Source of the DNA: Trissonchulus latispiculum
Lineage: Eukaryota > Nematoda > Enoplea > Enoplida > Ironidae
Direction of reading: 5' to 3'
Length of the DNA stretch: 64,000 nucleotides
Assembly: GCA_030248195.1 (NCBI GenBank)
Contig: JASAND010027809.1
Coordinates: forward strand, 38,569 to 102,568
Shown here: piece by piece, positions 45,208-57,981 of the stretch
Position numbering within the stretch: the stretch's first letter is position 1
Layout: every line of letters begins with the position of its first letter
Notes under the pieces: model-generated
Seen by the model: only the letters and a program-made list of their open reading frames with translations
Databases searched by the model: none
What the model was told of the DNA's origin: nothing
Program-made: the position numbers and the translations under genes

Positions 45208-47366
45208 GGTGGTGGTATCCTTTTGTTCAATGCTTTTGTGGTGATTTTTTTGAAACGCTATAACTTTCGCAATTTTGGGAGTTGCAAAGAGCTTTATACA
45301 TCGTTTTAAAGCTTACGATCTGTACATTCACATGCGCGTACAAAACTGGCAAAATTAGCAAAAAAAATAGCAGAAATGTTCTGACAAGCTGACATCTAAC
45401 AGTATGAATATAGACCAAAAGTTTTTGAACATCGATTTCTCAAAACTGAAGAATCGGCCAAAAGTTCTTTTTGTGCCACAATATGGAGGACATATGGGCC
45501 GAGGGACGTTTTTTTGGATTTGGCTCAGCAGGTCTTAACGGCCGAGAAAATCGGCCAAATGCACAGTAACACAAAATTTCGCAACTTCGCTTTGAGTTTT
45601 CTTGCTACTCAATATGTTTTAGCCCAAACCAAGAAAAACGTTCCTCCGCAGAAGTGCGAATTTCGATTCTGCCGAAAATCTCCGGAATCCGTCGAGTAGT
45701 TTTTGAGAAATCGATGTTCGAAACAAAATAATCGCAGTTTTGCCAAAATGGTTTTTCGGCCAAATCTCTAGCTGAATGCAATAATGTCCGGCTAATAGGC
45801 ATTCATAAAATGTGCATTTGGATGATGTAACGATTGAGTATAACTAAGCCAATTTTGTCCTTAACATGTGGCAGTAATTTTGAAAAAACTGATTTCCTCG
45901 AAAATGGCCATTATTTTACCCTAAAACCAGTTTTTTGCTTATACTGACTTAACCATTGGAGGTAGCTCAAAGACTGTACAAGCAAGAAAGTTCATTTTCC
46001 TGTCCTCTTTCCAGCCATAAAAACCAATCCCGTGACTTGTCTACCTACTTACTGGGAGCCTAAGGCCAAAAACCAAAACTTTCTTATCTTTTGGTCTCAA
46101 AATACAGGACTGGTCCCAGAATGTTAAAGAGCACGGAAATAGGTTATTTCGTAAGTCTTAGCCAATTACGTAAAGGATTTGGACGCTGTATCGATTGAGT
46201 ATAAATAATGTCCTTAAGGTGTGGCAGTGCTTTTGAAAAAAAACTGATATCCTCGAAAACGACCATTTTTGGATCCTCAAAATAGTTTTTGCTTATATAT
46301 ACTGACTTAACCACTGGAGATAACTCCAGTTTGTTGTTTAGGTTGTAAAAGCAAAAATGTTCATTTTCGTGTCCTCTTTCCTGCCATAACACCCAATCCC
46401 GTGTATCGTCTGCCTACTGGAAGCCTAAGGCCAAAACCCACAACTTTCTTATCTTTTGTTCTAAAAATACGGGACTGGTCCCAGAATGTTAAAGACCACG
46501 GAAATAGGTTATTTCGTAAGTCTTAGCCAATTACGTAAAGGATTTGGACGCTGTATCGATTGAGTATAAATAATGTCCTTAAGGTGTGGCAGTGCTTTTG
46601 AAAAAAAACTGATATCCTCGAAAACGACCATTTTTGGATCCTCAAAATAGTTTTTGCTTATATATACTGACTTAACCACTGGAGATAACTCCAGTTTGTT
46701 GTTTAGGTTGTAAAAGCAAAAATGCTCATTTTCGTGTCCTTGTCATTCCGTGTCCGTGTCATTGGAGGTAGCTCAAAGACTGTACAAGCAAGAAAGTTCA
46801 TTTTCCTGTCCTCTTTCCCGCGATAACAACCAATCCCGTGTCTTGTCTACCTACTGGGAGCCTAAGGCCAAAAACCAAAACTTTCTTATCTTTTGTTCTA
46901 AAAATACGGGACTGGTCCCAGAATGTTAAAGAGCACGGAAATTAAACTATTTCGTAAGTCTTAGCAAGAGTACATAATAGATAAGAGTGTGACAGCTGGC
47001 AGGTTCTCTGTTATCAGCTGCAGGTACATGCTACGTTCGCTAACGGCTGACCCCCCAAATGTATATGCTCACTTCAAAGAGATTAGAACGCTATCTTTGC
47101 GTGTTAAAGCTCGCAACAGACGCACTGAGTAGTTGTGTTTTCGAGCTTCAGCATGCAAGCGTAGCGGCCAAATTTGTTTGAAGTGAGCATACACATTTGT
47201 GGGGGGGGGGGGGTCAGCTGTTAGCGTGCAGAGCATGTACCTGCAGCTGATAACAGAGAACCTGTCTGCTGTCACACTCTTATATATGATGTACTCTTGG
47301 TCTTAGCCAATTACGTAAAGGATTAAAGCCGTATGAATCAAAAATACCCGAAAGGAAACCAGCACC
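45208..47366. mobile_element. Family B element, longest copy
   Basis: TTAA at 45204-45207 and 47367-47370. Ends GGTGGTGGTATCCTTTTG and CGAAAGGAAACCAGCACC. 2159 bp including an inserted MITE (46965-47299) and a ~250-bp block present twice 365 bp apart (from 46141 and from 46506). No transposase recognised. The two flanks belong to different repeats (family D left, family C right), so it may be a recombinant of two copies. Confidence 0.75.
46965..47299. mobile_element. Palindromic MITE inserted in family B
   Basis: GTCTTAG flanks both sides (46958-46964, 47300-47306). Ends CAAGAGTACATAATAGATAA and a close complement; inverted similarity runs ~90 bp inward through GTGTGACAGC and TTATCAGCTGCAGGTACATG. 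335 bp. A 7-8 bp duplication suggests hAT or a P-like element. Confidence 0.8.
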
Positions 47367-47370
47367 TTAA

Positions 47371-48105
47371 AATGATGTGCATATTTCTTCTCTACGTGGT
47401 TTCTATCAAAAGTTACAGATGAGTTTACATATGGTTGATTTACGTTGACCGTTTGCACAAGCAATGTAAGATCATTTTATACCAAAATTAAACTAATTGG
47501 ATTTTAGAGGTTGTCCTTGTGTTACTTATGTGTATTATTTAACAAAAAAACACTGCAGCTGATTGAAAGCATAGCGAATTCCTAAAACCAAAGCAAACAA
47601 TGAAAAGTTGTGAATTTTGTTCTTGATTTTCTAGTCCCTGCTTCAACCAAACTTGACCAAATTTTCCAGGTATGTTTTATATCTGCATGCGCTCAGGCCA
47701 TTTTCTTTGTTTTTGAAAAAATGCAGAAGTGGGCAAGATATAGAATTTACAATATCTCAAAATAAGCTAAAAAATCGAAAATGCACTTTTACGAAAAACT
47801 AAAAAACGGCCTGGGCGTATAAATCAATAAAGCTTGCAAGGAAAATTTCAAACAAATTCACAAAGGAATGAAGGAGATACTTAAATTCAAAGCTTTTAAT
47901 ACATTTCCTCTTGTGTAGACAGCAAGCCAGCCTCCGCAGCGAAGTAGCCAAACTCATTTGATGCAAAACATGATAAAGAACAAACATGCCAAATTTCAAG
48001 GCGATTGATTCGCCAATTATTCATCTGGCGACAATCGCGAAAATTCAGCGATTATTGCAGAAATTGTAGATGAAAGGTGGAAGTTGTAAGGTGAAATTGT
48101 AGCGT
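47371..48105. repeat. Family C relic
   Basis: Follows the family C interior from GATGTGCATAT, TACGTGGTTTCTATCAAA and TTACAG, but is more diverged. Left end lost at the family B junction; right terminus not identifiable. Confidence 0.5.
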
Positions 48106-48477
48106 CCCCGCAAACAATCTTGGATTGTTTCAGTATAAACTAGGCCACTCTACTTTAATAATGCATACAACTAGCTAATTGGTAAGAATGGGTTGTAGCG
48201 GCATTTTTCCTTAGGAGGACGGGTTTTTCCAGTATGCAACTGTTCTTTGTCCAAGTAAACAATTTCATGCAACAATAATTGAACAAAATAGTAATGTGAG
48301 TGTATGTGGAACTAGAAAGAAACACAGCTCAAATTTATCGAAAAGGAAATTTTCTGATTCTCAAGTCTTAGAAAGATGAGTAGAGGTTTTTACCTATTTG
48401 ACAGACTACATAAGCACAAAATATTGAAATTAATGATATATTGCACCATATATTTTGAGATGTTTTAGCAGCATGTG

Positions 48478-48650
48478 CTAATGCAGTCCGGCCAGAGCCT
48501 CGTCAGCGAAATCCGAATATACCACGAGATGACGAGAAGGTGGGGTTGACTTGATTCGCAAAGTTTTCTCTTTACGACCACGGTTTGTGGCCAGGAGTTC
48601 GGAATCTGCACCTACCAGATAACCACGAACTCCCTCCGTTCTCCTTTACA
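48478..48650 (-). CDS. Possible last exon of an unidentified gene
   Basis: On the minus strand an open stretch of about 55 codons reads RTEGVRGYLVGADSELLATN, then RKEKTLRIKSTPPSRHLVVY and SDFADEALAGLH, ending in TAG (48480-48478). Composition is clearly protein-like. CTGTAAAG just upstream is an acceptor-like AG. It lies downstream of the broken helicase on the same strand but is separated from it by a TTAA element and ~1.7 kb. The family is not recognised. Confidence 0.35.
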
Positions 48651-48807
48651 GTTTTTACATATACAGTCACAATACTAATGCAGGATACAGAAGAACACTA
48701 TTGTTGTCGTAGATAGACATAAGTTCAATGATGGTTCGATGCTTATAAGTAAAGTAGTGCGCCCGCCAAAACTGAGTATGCCATTATAGCGAGAAGACGT
48801 AGGTTAA

Positions 48808-50034
48808 GGGGGGGGGGGCTACGAATTTAAATAAAAGTTCGATGTTGGAAAAGCTAGCTAGTCTTTTGCCACATAATAGTATTAGGTTTAGTGTAAAATA
48901 GTTTAAAGTTTGAAAGAATTCCATGCAGCGTAGCATCCTGTGGAGCCATCAGAAGTTGGTTTTGTCGGTCCAAAGCTCGACATGACACGTACCCATAGGT
49001 CTTTTCGGTGGAGGTTAACTAACGTCTAATGAGCTGTGGTTTACCAAATGAACCCAACTTTGCTCCAATTAACACTCCAAGTATCTGTCTTAACTATGTA
49101 AAAAATGAGTGATTTCATTGCTGCCTGCGTTCGCAGTGCTAGATTACATTATCGATATTGTCGCTGTTATTTGGTGCCATTTCGTAGACGTGAACCAATT
49201 ACTCCAAATTACTGTGGCAGAATCGGCTAAAACTTTTCGCATTACAGGCCAGTGAGTGTACCAAGATGTGCAGAAAGCTAGGTCACTTAAAACCTCGCTT
49301 TAATGTTTAGAAATGCTGATTTCTCGAAGTATGGATAGCGATCGCTCCAAAAACCTCTAAGACAGTTGTGAGCGCATACTAGACGAAGGAAGCGTTATAT
49401 CGAAAAACGGATTTCATATTCGGATTCAGCAAGTATAAGCCTATAAGCACCTTTTCGGCAAAATCGGAGACTAAATTTTTTACCGAATTTATACTGCGCT
49501 TAGATAGATTTTCAGGCCTAAAAATAAGGGTTATTTCTTAACAAAAAGTTTGCTAGCACACTAACCAGAAAACCTAAGCCCTCGAAACTTACAGACAGTT
49601 TGCCCCTAGAGCCTAATATTTGGTAAAAAGCTGGGGTAGGCTAGGGCCTGTCAATTTTATTGGATCGAAAACGGCGCACGGTCACATTGCAACTTTTTTT
49701 CCAAATTTCAAACTTTGAGCTGTTATAGCTGAAGAAGGAAGAAACGCTCGAAAGCCGGAATACTTTTAATATTTAGCACTAGTAACAATTAACATTTATT
49801 GCTAAAAGTTTCAGAATTGGTCAAACCGTTAATCCACCAGAGCTGAAAAAACCTTTTTGAACAATCCCATTTTTCGCACCAAAATTTGTACTTTGGCCTG
49901 CCCTGCCAAAAACAGTGTAGGTGAGATATATTATTGCCCACCTTAAACCTTTTTCCTTTGATATGTTGGCTAACGTTAGGGGGAAAAAGTAACTCTCTCC
50001 AACGATGTCGTGATAACCCGTTCGTAGCCCCCCC
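48808..50034. mobile_element. TTAA-type DNA element with G-run ends
   Basis: TTAA at 48804-48807 and 50035-50038. Ends GGGGGGGGGCTACGAA and TTCGTAGCCCCCCC. 1227 bp, no coding capacity recognised. Confidence 0.82.
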
Positions 50035-50038
50035 TTAA

Positions 50039-51248
50039 GCACATAAACACCAAATCAACGGATTAGTTTTTTCTGACCACTGTTTGGAATAACACAATGT
50101 GACGACTAAGTTTGACAAATTTCCTGGTGCCACATCCAACAATATTTTTTGAAAAGACAGTCAACTGATTGCTTCGTGTTGTGAGCTGTAGTAGTGCACG
50201 CAAAATTGGATGGAATTTGTGTTAATCATTTTACACAGTCTCGTTATAATGACACTCAAAATAATTTGATAAACTCCACTGAATAAGTAAGAAATGGATA
50301 CTGCTACAATTTCGGGTTAGAAAATCTACTTGCGTATGTTCAAGCAAATAAATTTAAAATCAGAAATGAAATGTTTGAAACGTCACATAAGTAAGCAAAG
50401 GATTAGCCCATATCTCCCAGTTTTTGTGCAGACTTACTACAAGACATCACTCATTATTAAGTCTCAAAATGTGAATGTTTAAACAAAGTTAGCTAAAAAT
50501 TTTCAAATTTTGTTCATTAATCTGACACTTTATCTCAATGAGTAGTGATGTAGTAGTTTGAAATAAAAAACACACTTCCTTCGAAAGTCTAGCGAAATAA
50601 TCAAGCATACACAGAGCCATGTTCGTGTCCATGCAAGACTGAACTGGATCAGAAACAGTCTAGCACAGATCAACACATACTATATAATGTAATACACACA
50701 TACACATGCATACATCATACATACAGTACACATTTACAGTAGAGGTTGAGAAACTATTTGAAGCATGTGTTTATAATAATTATTAACATTGCATTTCAAG
50801 AATCTCAATTTTAAGATCGCTGAAATCATATACAGATCAACTTAACGCATTGAACACTGCTATAGGTAGAAGTATGAAGGCTATTTACCAAATTTCTGAA
50901 AGAGCAATATCCACAAATGAAACTGGCATATCTTCGAGCACAGTACTCATTAGACATAGAATTTCTGCAGTTGGAAACTTAAAAGCTGAACTGTACCAGT
51001 ATCAGCCTTCAAGTCTGCAGTCGCACTTAAATCAACGACCAAGAACACATACAAACATTAAAACACAAGATTCAAGAAAACAGAGGATATACAAAGCATA
51101 GAACATAGTACAAGAATAACAAAATCGAATACAAGCATAGAGAACATAAAGAACATGAACAGAACAATGATTTCGTTTTCGTTGTTTTTTGGTTTTTTCT
51201 TTTTTCATTTTTCATTTTTTATTTTTTAACGCATATATACATGCATAC

Positions 51249-51312
<64 letters not shown>

Positions 51313-51801
51313 CAAAGTCAGAACCAATACCAATTGAGGATGGACACTTCGATTGGACACTGTGGACACTTTCACACCTTATCGTAATAGATAAACACAC
51401 TTTGATATATCGTATACGATTCCAATTACGTTGAAATGTAAACATAGCATCAATCATTTCTACGATTTGTTTTCTCATCTATGTTAAAAATGTGAACGCA
51501 AAGCATGATATTAGAATAAGCGTTTTGCTAGAAACTGTCACTTTCATTTAAAAATATATGCTCAGTCCGCAGACAGTCCATTTATGACAGTCCATTCCAG
51601 TCAGTTGACCAACATTTATGAAGTAATAAACAGGTTTTGACTAGGCCTACATTACATTCAAACAAACCAGTAAAGCATCAAATCTCAAACGAAAATAGTT
51701 AAAGAAGTTAGAGTTGCAATTAGGTTCAGTCAAAACCATAGTAGTATTGTAGAGCCTAGTCAGTCACATCAGTAAGAAATACAAAAAACCAATAACTATG
51801 T
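50039..51801. other. Downstream flank of the helicase gene, no gene recognised
   Basis: A-rich on the plus strand (CACATACACATGCATACAT tracts near 50690), with a (TA)n array at 51259-51309. May include the helicase 3' UTR. No paired termini. Confidence 0.4.
51259..51309. repeat. (TA)n microsatellite
   Basis: About 25 TA units preceded by ACATACAT repeats. Confidence 0.95.
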
Positions 51802-53203
51802 TTAATCAATACCAAGTTCTTGGGCTAGACGACGGCTAGGGATCTCAGCACTACAGTTTCCTGTGAGCTCTGAGGCAATCAGCAAGCGGATGCCACAGCT
51901 AATGTTTGGGAAGTGTTCACACGAAAAAACCACATCTCCGTTTAAATGGTTCAACAATCGTGAGATGACAGATGACTGTTGCGAGAAGCGGTAATAGTTG
52001 CCGACAAGGAACATGCCTAGTCGATGTCTTGTAATGGCAACTGTGGTGTGACGAACATCTGCCAACGGTCCTGCTTTCGTGTTTGGACAGCATAGAATGT
52101 CATCAAAGGTTGACTCAGTTAGAGCCCGGATAGTGAAGGCGAACGTCTGGCCCTGTGCTGACGGTTCAGATTCAATGCAAACCCAATTTGGCACCCGTCC
52201 AAATCGTTCCACGACTGCATATCTGATAATTCTGGGGCCTATTTCATAAAACTACATTGTGTACATTACATTCAGTACACTACAATGTAGCTTTTTTTAC
52301 ATTAGGTACATTTTTCTGTTTCATAAAACAAATGTAGATTTTACAATGTAATGTAGTTACATTACATTTGGTTCCTTTGAAGTTTCTTGTTGGAAAGCCC
52401 TTTTCTACATTGTAGTTATGGAAATGTACAATGTAGGTACATTGTTACATTAAATTTGCCAGCTTAGAAAATTGAAAATATGTTAACTGTAATTAATTAG
52501 TTGATCGAATTAGCAAAAATATTTGTTCGTAACTTCTTATTGCTTTGTTTGACCATCTGCTAATTTTTTCTAGATTTGTAGCAAAGTAAAAATTTTAAAT
52601 TTTAGTTTTGCAGTAACGCAGACAACTCGTCACTATAGTTAAATACCTTTTATATAATTTTTGTTAGAAAATACTTCTCTACTCCTTCATTTTTTCTATT
52701 TAGAATGGCAAAAATCTAAGAGTTACAGCGGTCTTCTCTTGACCACAGTAGCAAATGTAGCTACATTGTAGATTACATTGTACTGCAAATAGTTTTATGA
52801 AATCGACTCAATTTTGTTACAATGTAGCTACATTGTAGGTCCTATGTTTTCAATACAGAAACAACTACAATGTAATGTAAGTTACATTGTAATGTACCCA
52901 GTTACACTGTAGTTACATTACAATGTACAATATTTTATGAAACCGAAAACTACAATAAATGTAGAAATGTAGCTACATTGTAGCAAATGTAAGTTTTATG
53001 AAATAGGCCCCTGATAGCTTTTCGGTGCAAACTGATGACGCCCACTGTGAACTCCATATACTTGGACATTTTCCGATTGGAAACCTTCTTTAACTGTGTG
53101 AGCATCTCCACAATTACTCGGGCTTCCTCTACGTTTACGCAAGAGTAGCCTTCAATGGGAATTTGAAGGCCTTCGCAATATGCAAAACAGATCGTGCCAT
53201 GAC
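51802..53203 (-). pseudogene. UPF1/SETX-type SF1 helicase, C-terminal part, interrupted
   Basis: Two coding blocks on the minus strand. Upstream (53200-53014): FAYCEGLQIPIEGYSCVNVE, EARVIVEMLTQLKK, then YMEFTVGVISLHRKA, the motif IV area of UPF1-like helicases (N-x-x-EA...VGVIS-x-x-RKQ). Downstream (52231-51802): VERFGRVP, SAQGQTFAFTI (motif V) and VAITRHRLGMFLVGN (motif VI), ending LAQELGID and TAA. A 776-bp MITE with a CTG duplication splits the blocks; ignoring it and one CTG, the frame reads straight through. The 5' side ends at a second insertion, a hAT-like terminus at 53204. The family covers RNA/DNA helicases such as UPF1, MOV10, SETX and ZNFX1; which member is not clear. Probably inactive because of the two insertions, unless either is spliced or polymorphic. 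Confidence 0.75.
52235..53010. mobile_element. MITE with 3-bp TSD, inside the helicase exon
   Basis: CTG flanks both sides (52232-52234, 53011-53013). Ends GGGCCTATTTCATAAAAC and complement. Subterminal regions are dense arrays of TACATTGTAG-type units in both orientations; the A/T-rich centre is non-coding. Same terminal design as 20471-21038 and 33020-33445. Confidence 0.9.
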
Positions 53204-55843
53204 TAGAGTTGTGCCGTTAAGAAATTTCCCGGGCCGGGCCCGGGCCTGTTCAACCGACCGGGCCGGGCCTCAGGCCGTATTAACAATTATAATTTTGTCG
53301 ACGTATTTTAATTGCTGTTACTAAATGTAATAAAAAATTGATTTCGCAGCATTTTGGGTTCGAATGAAGGGTGGGAGGGGGTAACATAATGATCTTCCAT
53401 GGATTTTGGCAAAACATGGCCTTGGCCTTAAGAACCGTTCGTGCATGGAATCTCAGGCTTTTGTATCGATTCGTGTTTAGTCGGATTTGATTTTGGGTAA
53501 TTGTGTGAGTTAAACGCACAACCTAAAACAAAATTCAAAGCTTCCAGGTTAGTGTTTTGAATTTGAATTAAAATTTGAAAGGTTGAATAAATTATGAAAT
53601 GTTCGATTGAAAAATATGTCTTATCACCAGTCAGCTGTGCCAACATCCTTTCTGACAAAGCATCAACTTCACGGACAGAGTTTCCAAATTTTCGCCGATG
53701 TGCAGGCTAGGAGCCAGTGCCAGATGTAGCAAATGAGCCTATCTGCCGTAATGCTGCAACTGCATTTCTATATTTGCATTTGCAGTCCGCAAATGATACA
53801 ACCATTCTTCGTGGTCATGATAGCCTGCTTTTCTCACAAAGCATTTGTCTTCCGTCAAGATACTTACCAACAGTACTGATGCTGGCTATGTGGCACTCCG
53901 TAACCACTCCAGTCGATTTAGCAACAGTTTCATCAATCAGAATATACGCCAGCCCGCCAGTTCTTGATGTTCATTGTCATCGTCGGACCGTAGACTTCTT
54001 TCTGCAAACACCTGCACTAATTGGCTGGCTGGCTCAGGGTAAGGATAGAGAATGTAGGATTCCTGCTGACTCGCTGACCAGGAAGCAACAGGTAGGAATT
54101 AGAGCAGTCTCCTGAATTAAATCCGTAGGATATCAACGACAGATGTTTAGGTTCTGCAGATCCAGCATCTTATCCAGGCATTCGTCTTTCTGGCTACATT
54201 TCAAGCCGCCACGTTACAATAAGTAGAAGTTGCCAACTTCTGCTAGGCGGTTGCAATGTCTCTTCAGTTTGGACACATAGCTGTCTCCAACAACAGCAAA
54301 CTTCCGTTGCAACAAACTCATCTTCCAAGACGATTTCTTTTGATCATATAAACAATAATTACAGTAATAAACTGTAATCAATTTCCATATAATCTCCTAA
54401 ACAACAACAATTAACACGGTATTACCATAAATTTGCGCGTTTAAAAAATTCAATTGAAAACTCAAGAACAACCTGCACAAAATGTTAAAAAGAATTAAAA
54501 TCAAAAATGCATTAAACAGATTTTTCCAAAAAGGAAAAGAACGCTCTAAATAAAAAGCAATACTTAGCTTCGATAAAGCAAACTGAAGAAAATTATCCTT
54601 TTTGTTTTACTTAGCTTCGATAAAATAAACTGAAGAAGATTTTTTCCGTTTGTTCTTTAAATTTTCTATAAGTTTAAGATATTTAAGCCTATTTTTTAAA
54701 TGTTGAAATAACTTATACATATTCCACAGGTGCTTCTTGGTGTCTTCAATTCAAGTAGTAGTGGCGGCCACACCACACAGAACGTAGTGGAATAAATGTT
54801 TGCGGATTCAAGCATCGAATCTGGGCCATAGCAATTTCGTTGGCGTCGTATTGGTGCTTGCAGTGGCAGCGTTCACCATACTGAGCACCGCAATGATTAG
54901 CGGCAGGCTGACGACGCGGTCTTCTTGGCTGTTCAGGTGATCGCGTAAACAAATCACACAACAGCATCACCAGACATCTGCCATTCGAGTTCGTAGTCTG
55001 ATGGATGTCGTTCGCTTTGCGCAATCTAGCACCCAGCTGCCGCAGTTCAACTAGCACGCCATTCAAATCAGACTCCAAGTCATCATTGGAAATGTCCAAC
55101 AGTCGTCATCGGTAGGGGCTGCCCTTGTTCCAGCTGTTTCAATACAGCCGCAGTGGCATTTTTTCGCTTGATAGTGTCATTGTTGCGACTGCCAGTTATT
55201 GAATGAGCTGACTCCACATAAGCAACAACGGCCTCACACAGTGTGTTGAGGAATTTTCCAGCAGCCACGCAATTCTGGCTAGTGTTCAGAGAAAACTTCA
55301 ACCGATCAAACGAGTATCTGTCCAGTGTGGTGGTTAGCTCGTTGATAGCTGCGAACTCCACCTTGATATTCCCACTGTCAGGCTGCGAGAAGGTTCCAGG
55401 CTAAATTCAATGGCCGTTTCATAGCCTGAAGGCATGGTTCCGCGCACGATCAGCTTCTCAGGAACCTTCCATGACAGGTCCAATGTTAGTTCAGCCATAT
55501 TCGGAATCTTCTGAATGGTCATTTCAGTTGATGACATCTCTAAAATCACATGGGGCAGTGCAGACAAGCGAAGATTGCTACAGGCATAGAAAGCGGCATC
55601 CTACAGCAGCCAACCGCCAACATTCGCAGCAGTGATCACGGTATCCGTAGAACCCTCTAGAGGACGCTGCTAAAACGCAAACGGTAGCAGGGTTCTTGGA
55701 TCGAAATTGCTTTCACTAACAGCCACTGTGATACCAAACTTTAGGATTGTCGCCTTAACATTTGAGGTCATAGAGTTGCCACTGCTGATTTGAATCAACT
55801 TAAAATTGGCAAAAGTGCTATGGCATTTCAAACGAGCTCTTAA

Positions 55844-56824
55844 GGTCGCACTTCCCTTACATTCAGTCCACTTTGGAAAGCTATAACTTACTCAATATTG
55901 GTAGCTATGAATTGAGCGACATATCAAAATGAAGCTCTATATCTTCTGCGTCGTTTGGTATGATAGAACCGTGTCTACCTAGTTTGGATTTTTCGCAAAC
56001 GTAAAAAACGCGGCCACAATTTTTGACCAAAATGTTTTCTGAAAAAATTTTAAGCAACAAGAAAATGGTAGTATCCAATGTGTTTAAGAGATAATTTGCC
56101 AGAGACGGTTTTTGATTTTGCCAAAATATCATTTCAGTATGCAGAAATTGAGCATTTGCTGAAAATTTGGCATTTTATCAAACTTTGAAAAATCATTGCT
56201 CTTGATTGGAGGCTGATGAAGAAAAAACAAAAAACCGCCCCGGGCAAATTGTCCAAACATACTGTGTGCAAAATATCTTTTGGATCCACCCATTGGTTGT
56301 GGAGCAATCTTCGGTCAAAAAATTTTGGCCGCAATTTGACGAAATCAGTTATTCGACCAGAACTTTTTAGACTCATTCAGTGTACAGGGCTCTAATTAAC
56401 CTAATTTGTGCCTCTTTCGAAGCTCTTTCATTTGAGTATAAACTTGTCTACGCTTGTAGTGTACACTGACTCCAATTCGACAAAACCTGTTTTCAGCAAG
56501 ATCGTGTCAAAAATAACCAATTTTCTAGCAAAAATTGATCAAAAATTCACTGCTCAAAAGCAATAAGAGCTAGAGACTTATGTCTAAAAGCAAAGTTGTA
56601 GAGTACATAATAAGCTTTAAAATGATTATAGTCGCTGGGAATAATTTTCTACATATAGTTCTAGAACTTAAAATTTCTGTTTCTCACTGTACATGTACGT
56701 TATGAAGCTGGCGTTTTTGCAGGGCGTTTATTATCATTCCCGATGTATTTTCTAAAAATTTGAATGAAATCGGGCAATAATTGCACTTTCTGCAACTATA
56801 TCTGCACGTAAGGGGAGCACAACC
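55844..56824. mobile_element. TTAA-type DNA element inside the captured gene
   Basis: TTAA at 55840-55843 and 56825-56828. Ends GGTCGCACTTCCCTTAC and GTAAGGGGAGCACAACC. 981 bp, non-coding. A diverged inverted copy at about 60680-61620 occupies the matching place in the right arm, so the insertion predates the arm duplication. Confidence 0.75.
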
Positions 56825-57981
56825 TTAAATAGTGGGAGAGTGACAGGATTTCAGAACTGCTGTCTGACTAATAGACGCCTGTTCCGCCTTCTTCGTCGCC
56901 ACTGTTTCAGTGTCGTCTCCGTTGGACTCTAGTGCATCGTCTTCGTCAATCGCTGCAGACAACCCAGTTCTCTTGGCAGCGTAGGAATCACAATTGTACT
57001 TGAAGAAGGCGTCAGCTCCAGTACCTACAGATAGCAGTCCACGCTTGCTTATGTTGGCAACAGCTGCACGATATCCGTAACAGTCTGTTGCCACAAAGCA
57101 AACTGGGACAATCTATGATTCGCTGACATTGAATGTAGAAAGGCGGCCGGGAAGTTCGTCCCAACTCCGCTTTACAGTCAGGTTGATGCTGCAGACAATC
57201 TCCAGGTACAGGACAAAGCCACCAATTTTCTCCACAGAAACTTTCAGAGGAATATGGAAGATGGTGTTTGGCTGAACTCGAATTTGGCTTGGATTACAGT
57301 TACCGACCGGCCGAGCATAGTTCACAGTGGCCAATCGATGCGGACTGATTTGCCAGGAGGCCATGACTTCACAATTGATGTTGTACATGTCCTGGATTTC
57401 AGGAAGGATTCGGATCATGGCAGGCATACTTGGGGTTAAAGACACTTGAGGCTGACCACTGTTGATATGCATGAAATATCTTATTCCCCGCAGTCCCAGG
57501 TAAGAAAACAGTTCACATGCTTTCAGTTCAGGGCAGTCTGGGATCATGGGTTCTGATTATTGAGGCTTGTTAGGCAAAGCTATGCGGAGCTGTCCCATGA
57601 CATCACTCTTTTCCTGTTCATTGTCACCTAAATGATACAGTCGATTTCCCTTTTTCAACACTAACTGATTATCACCAGTCAGCTGTGCCGACATCCTTTC
57701 TGTCAAAGCATCAACTTCACGGACAGAGGTTTCCGGTTTTCAAATCTCCGTCGATGTGCAGGCAGGAGCCAGTGTCAGATGTAACAAATGAGAATAGCTG
57801 CCGTAATGCTGCAACTGCATTTCTATATTGCATTTGATGTACAGTCCGCAAATTATACAAATTCTTTACGCATTCTTCGTGGTCAAGATAACCTGCTTTT
57901 CTTACAAAGCATATGTATTCCGTCAAGATATTTACCAACAGTACTGATGCTGGCTATATGGCACTCCGTAACCACCTGTCG

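Noticed and set aside
53717..54115. A 132-codon plus-strand frame
   Set aside because: It is antisense to the more protein-like minus-strand sequence related to the 57.7-kb block, and the equivalent frame is broken in the right arm.
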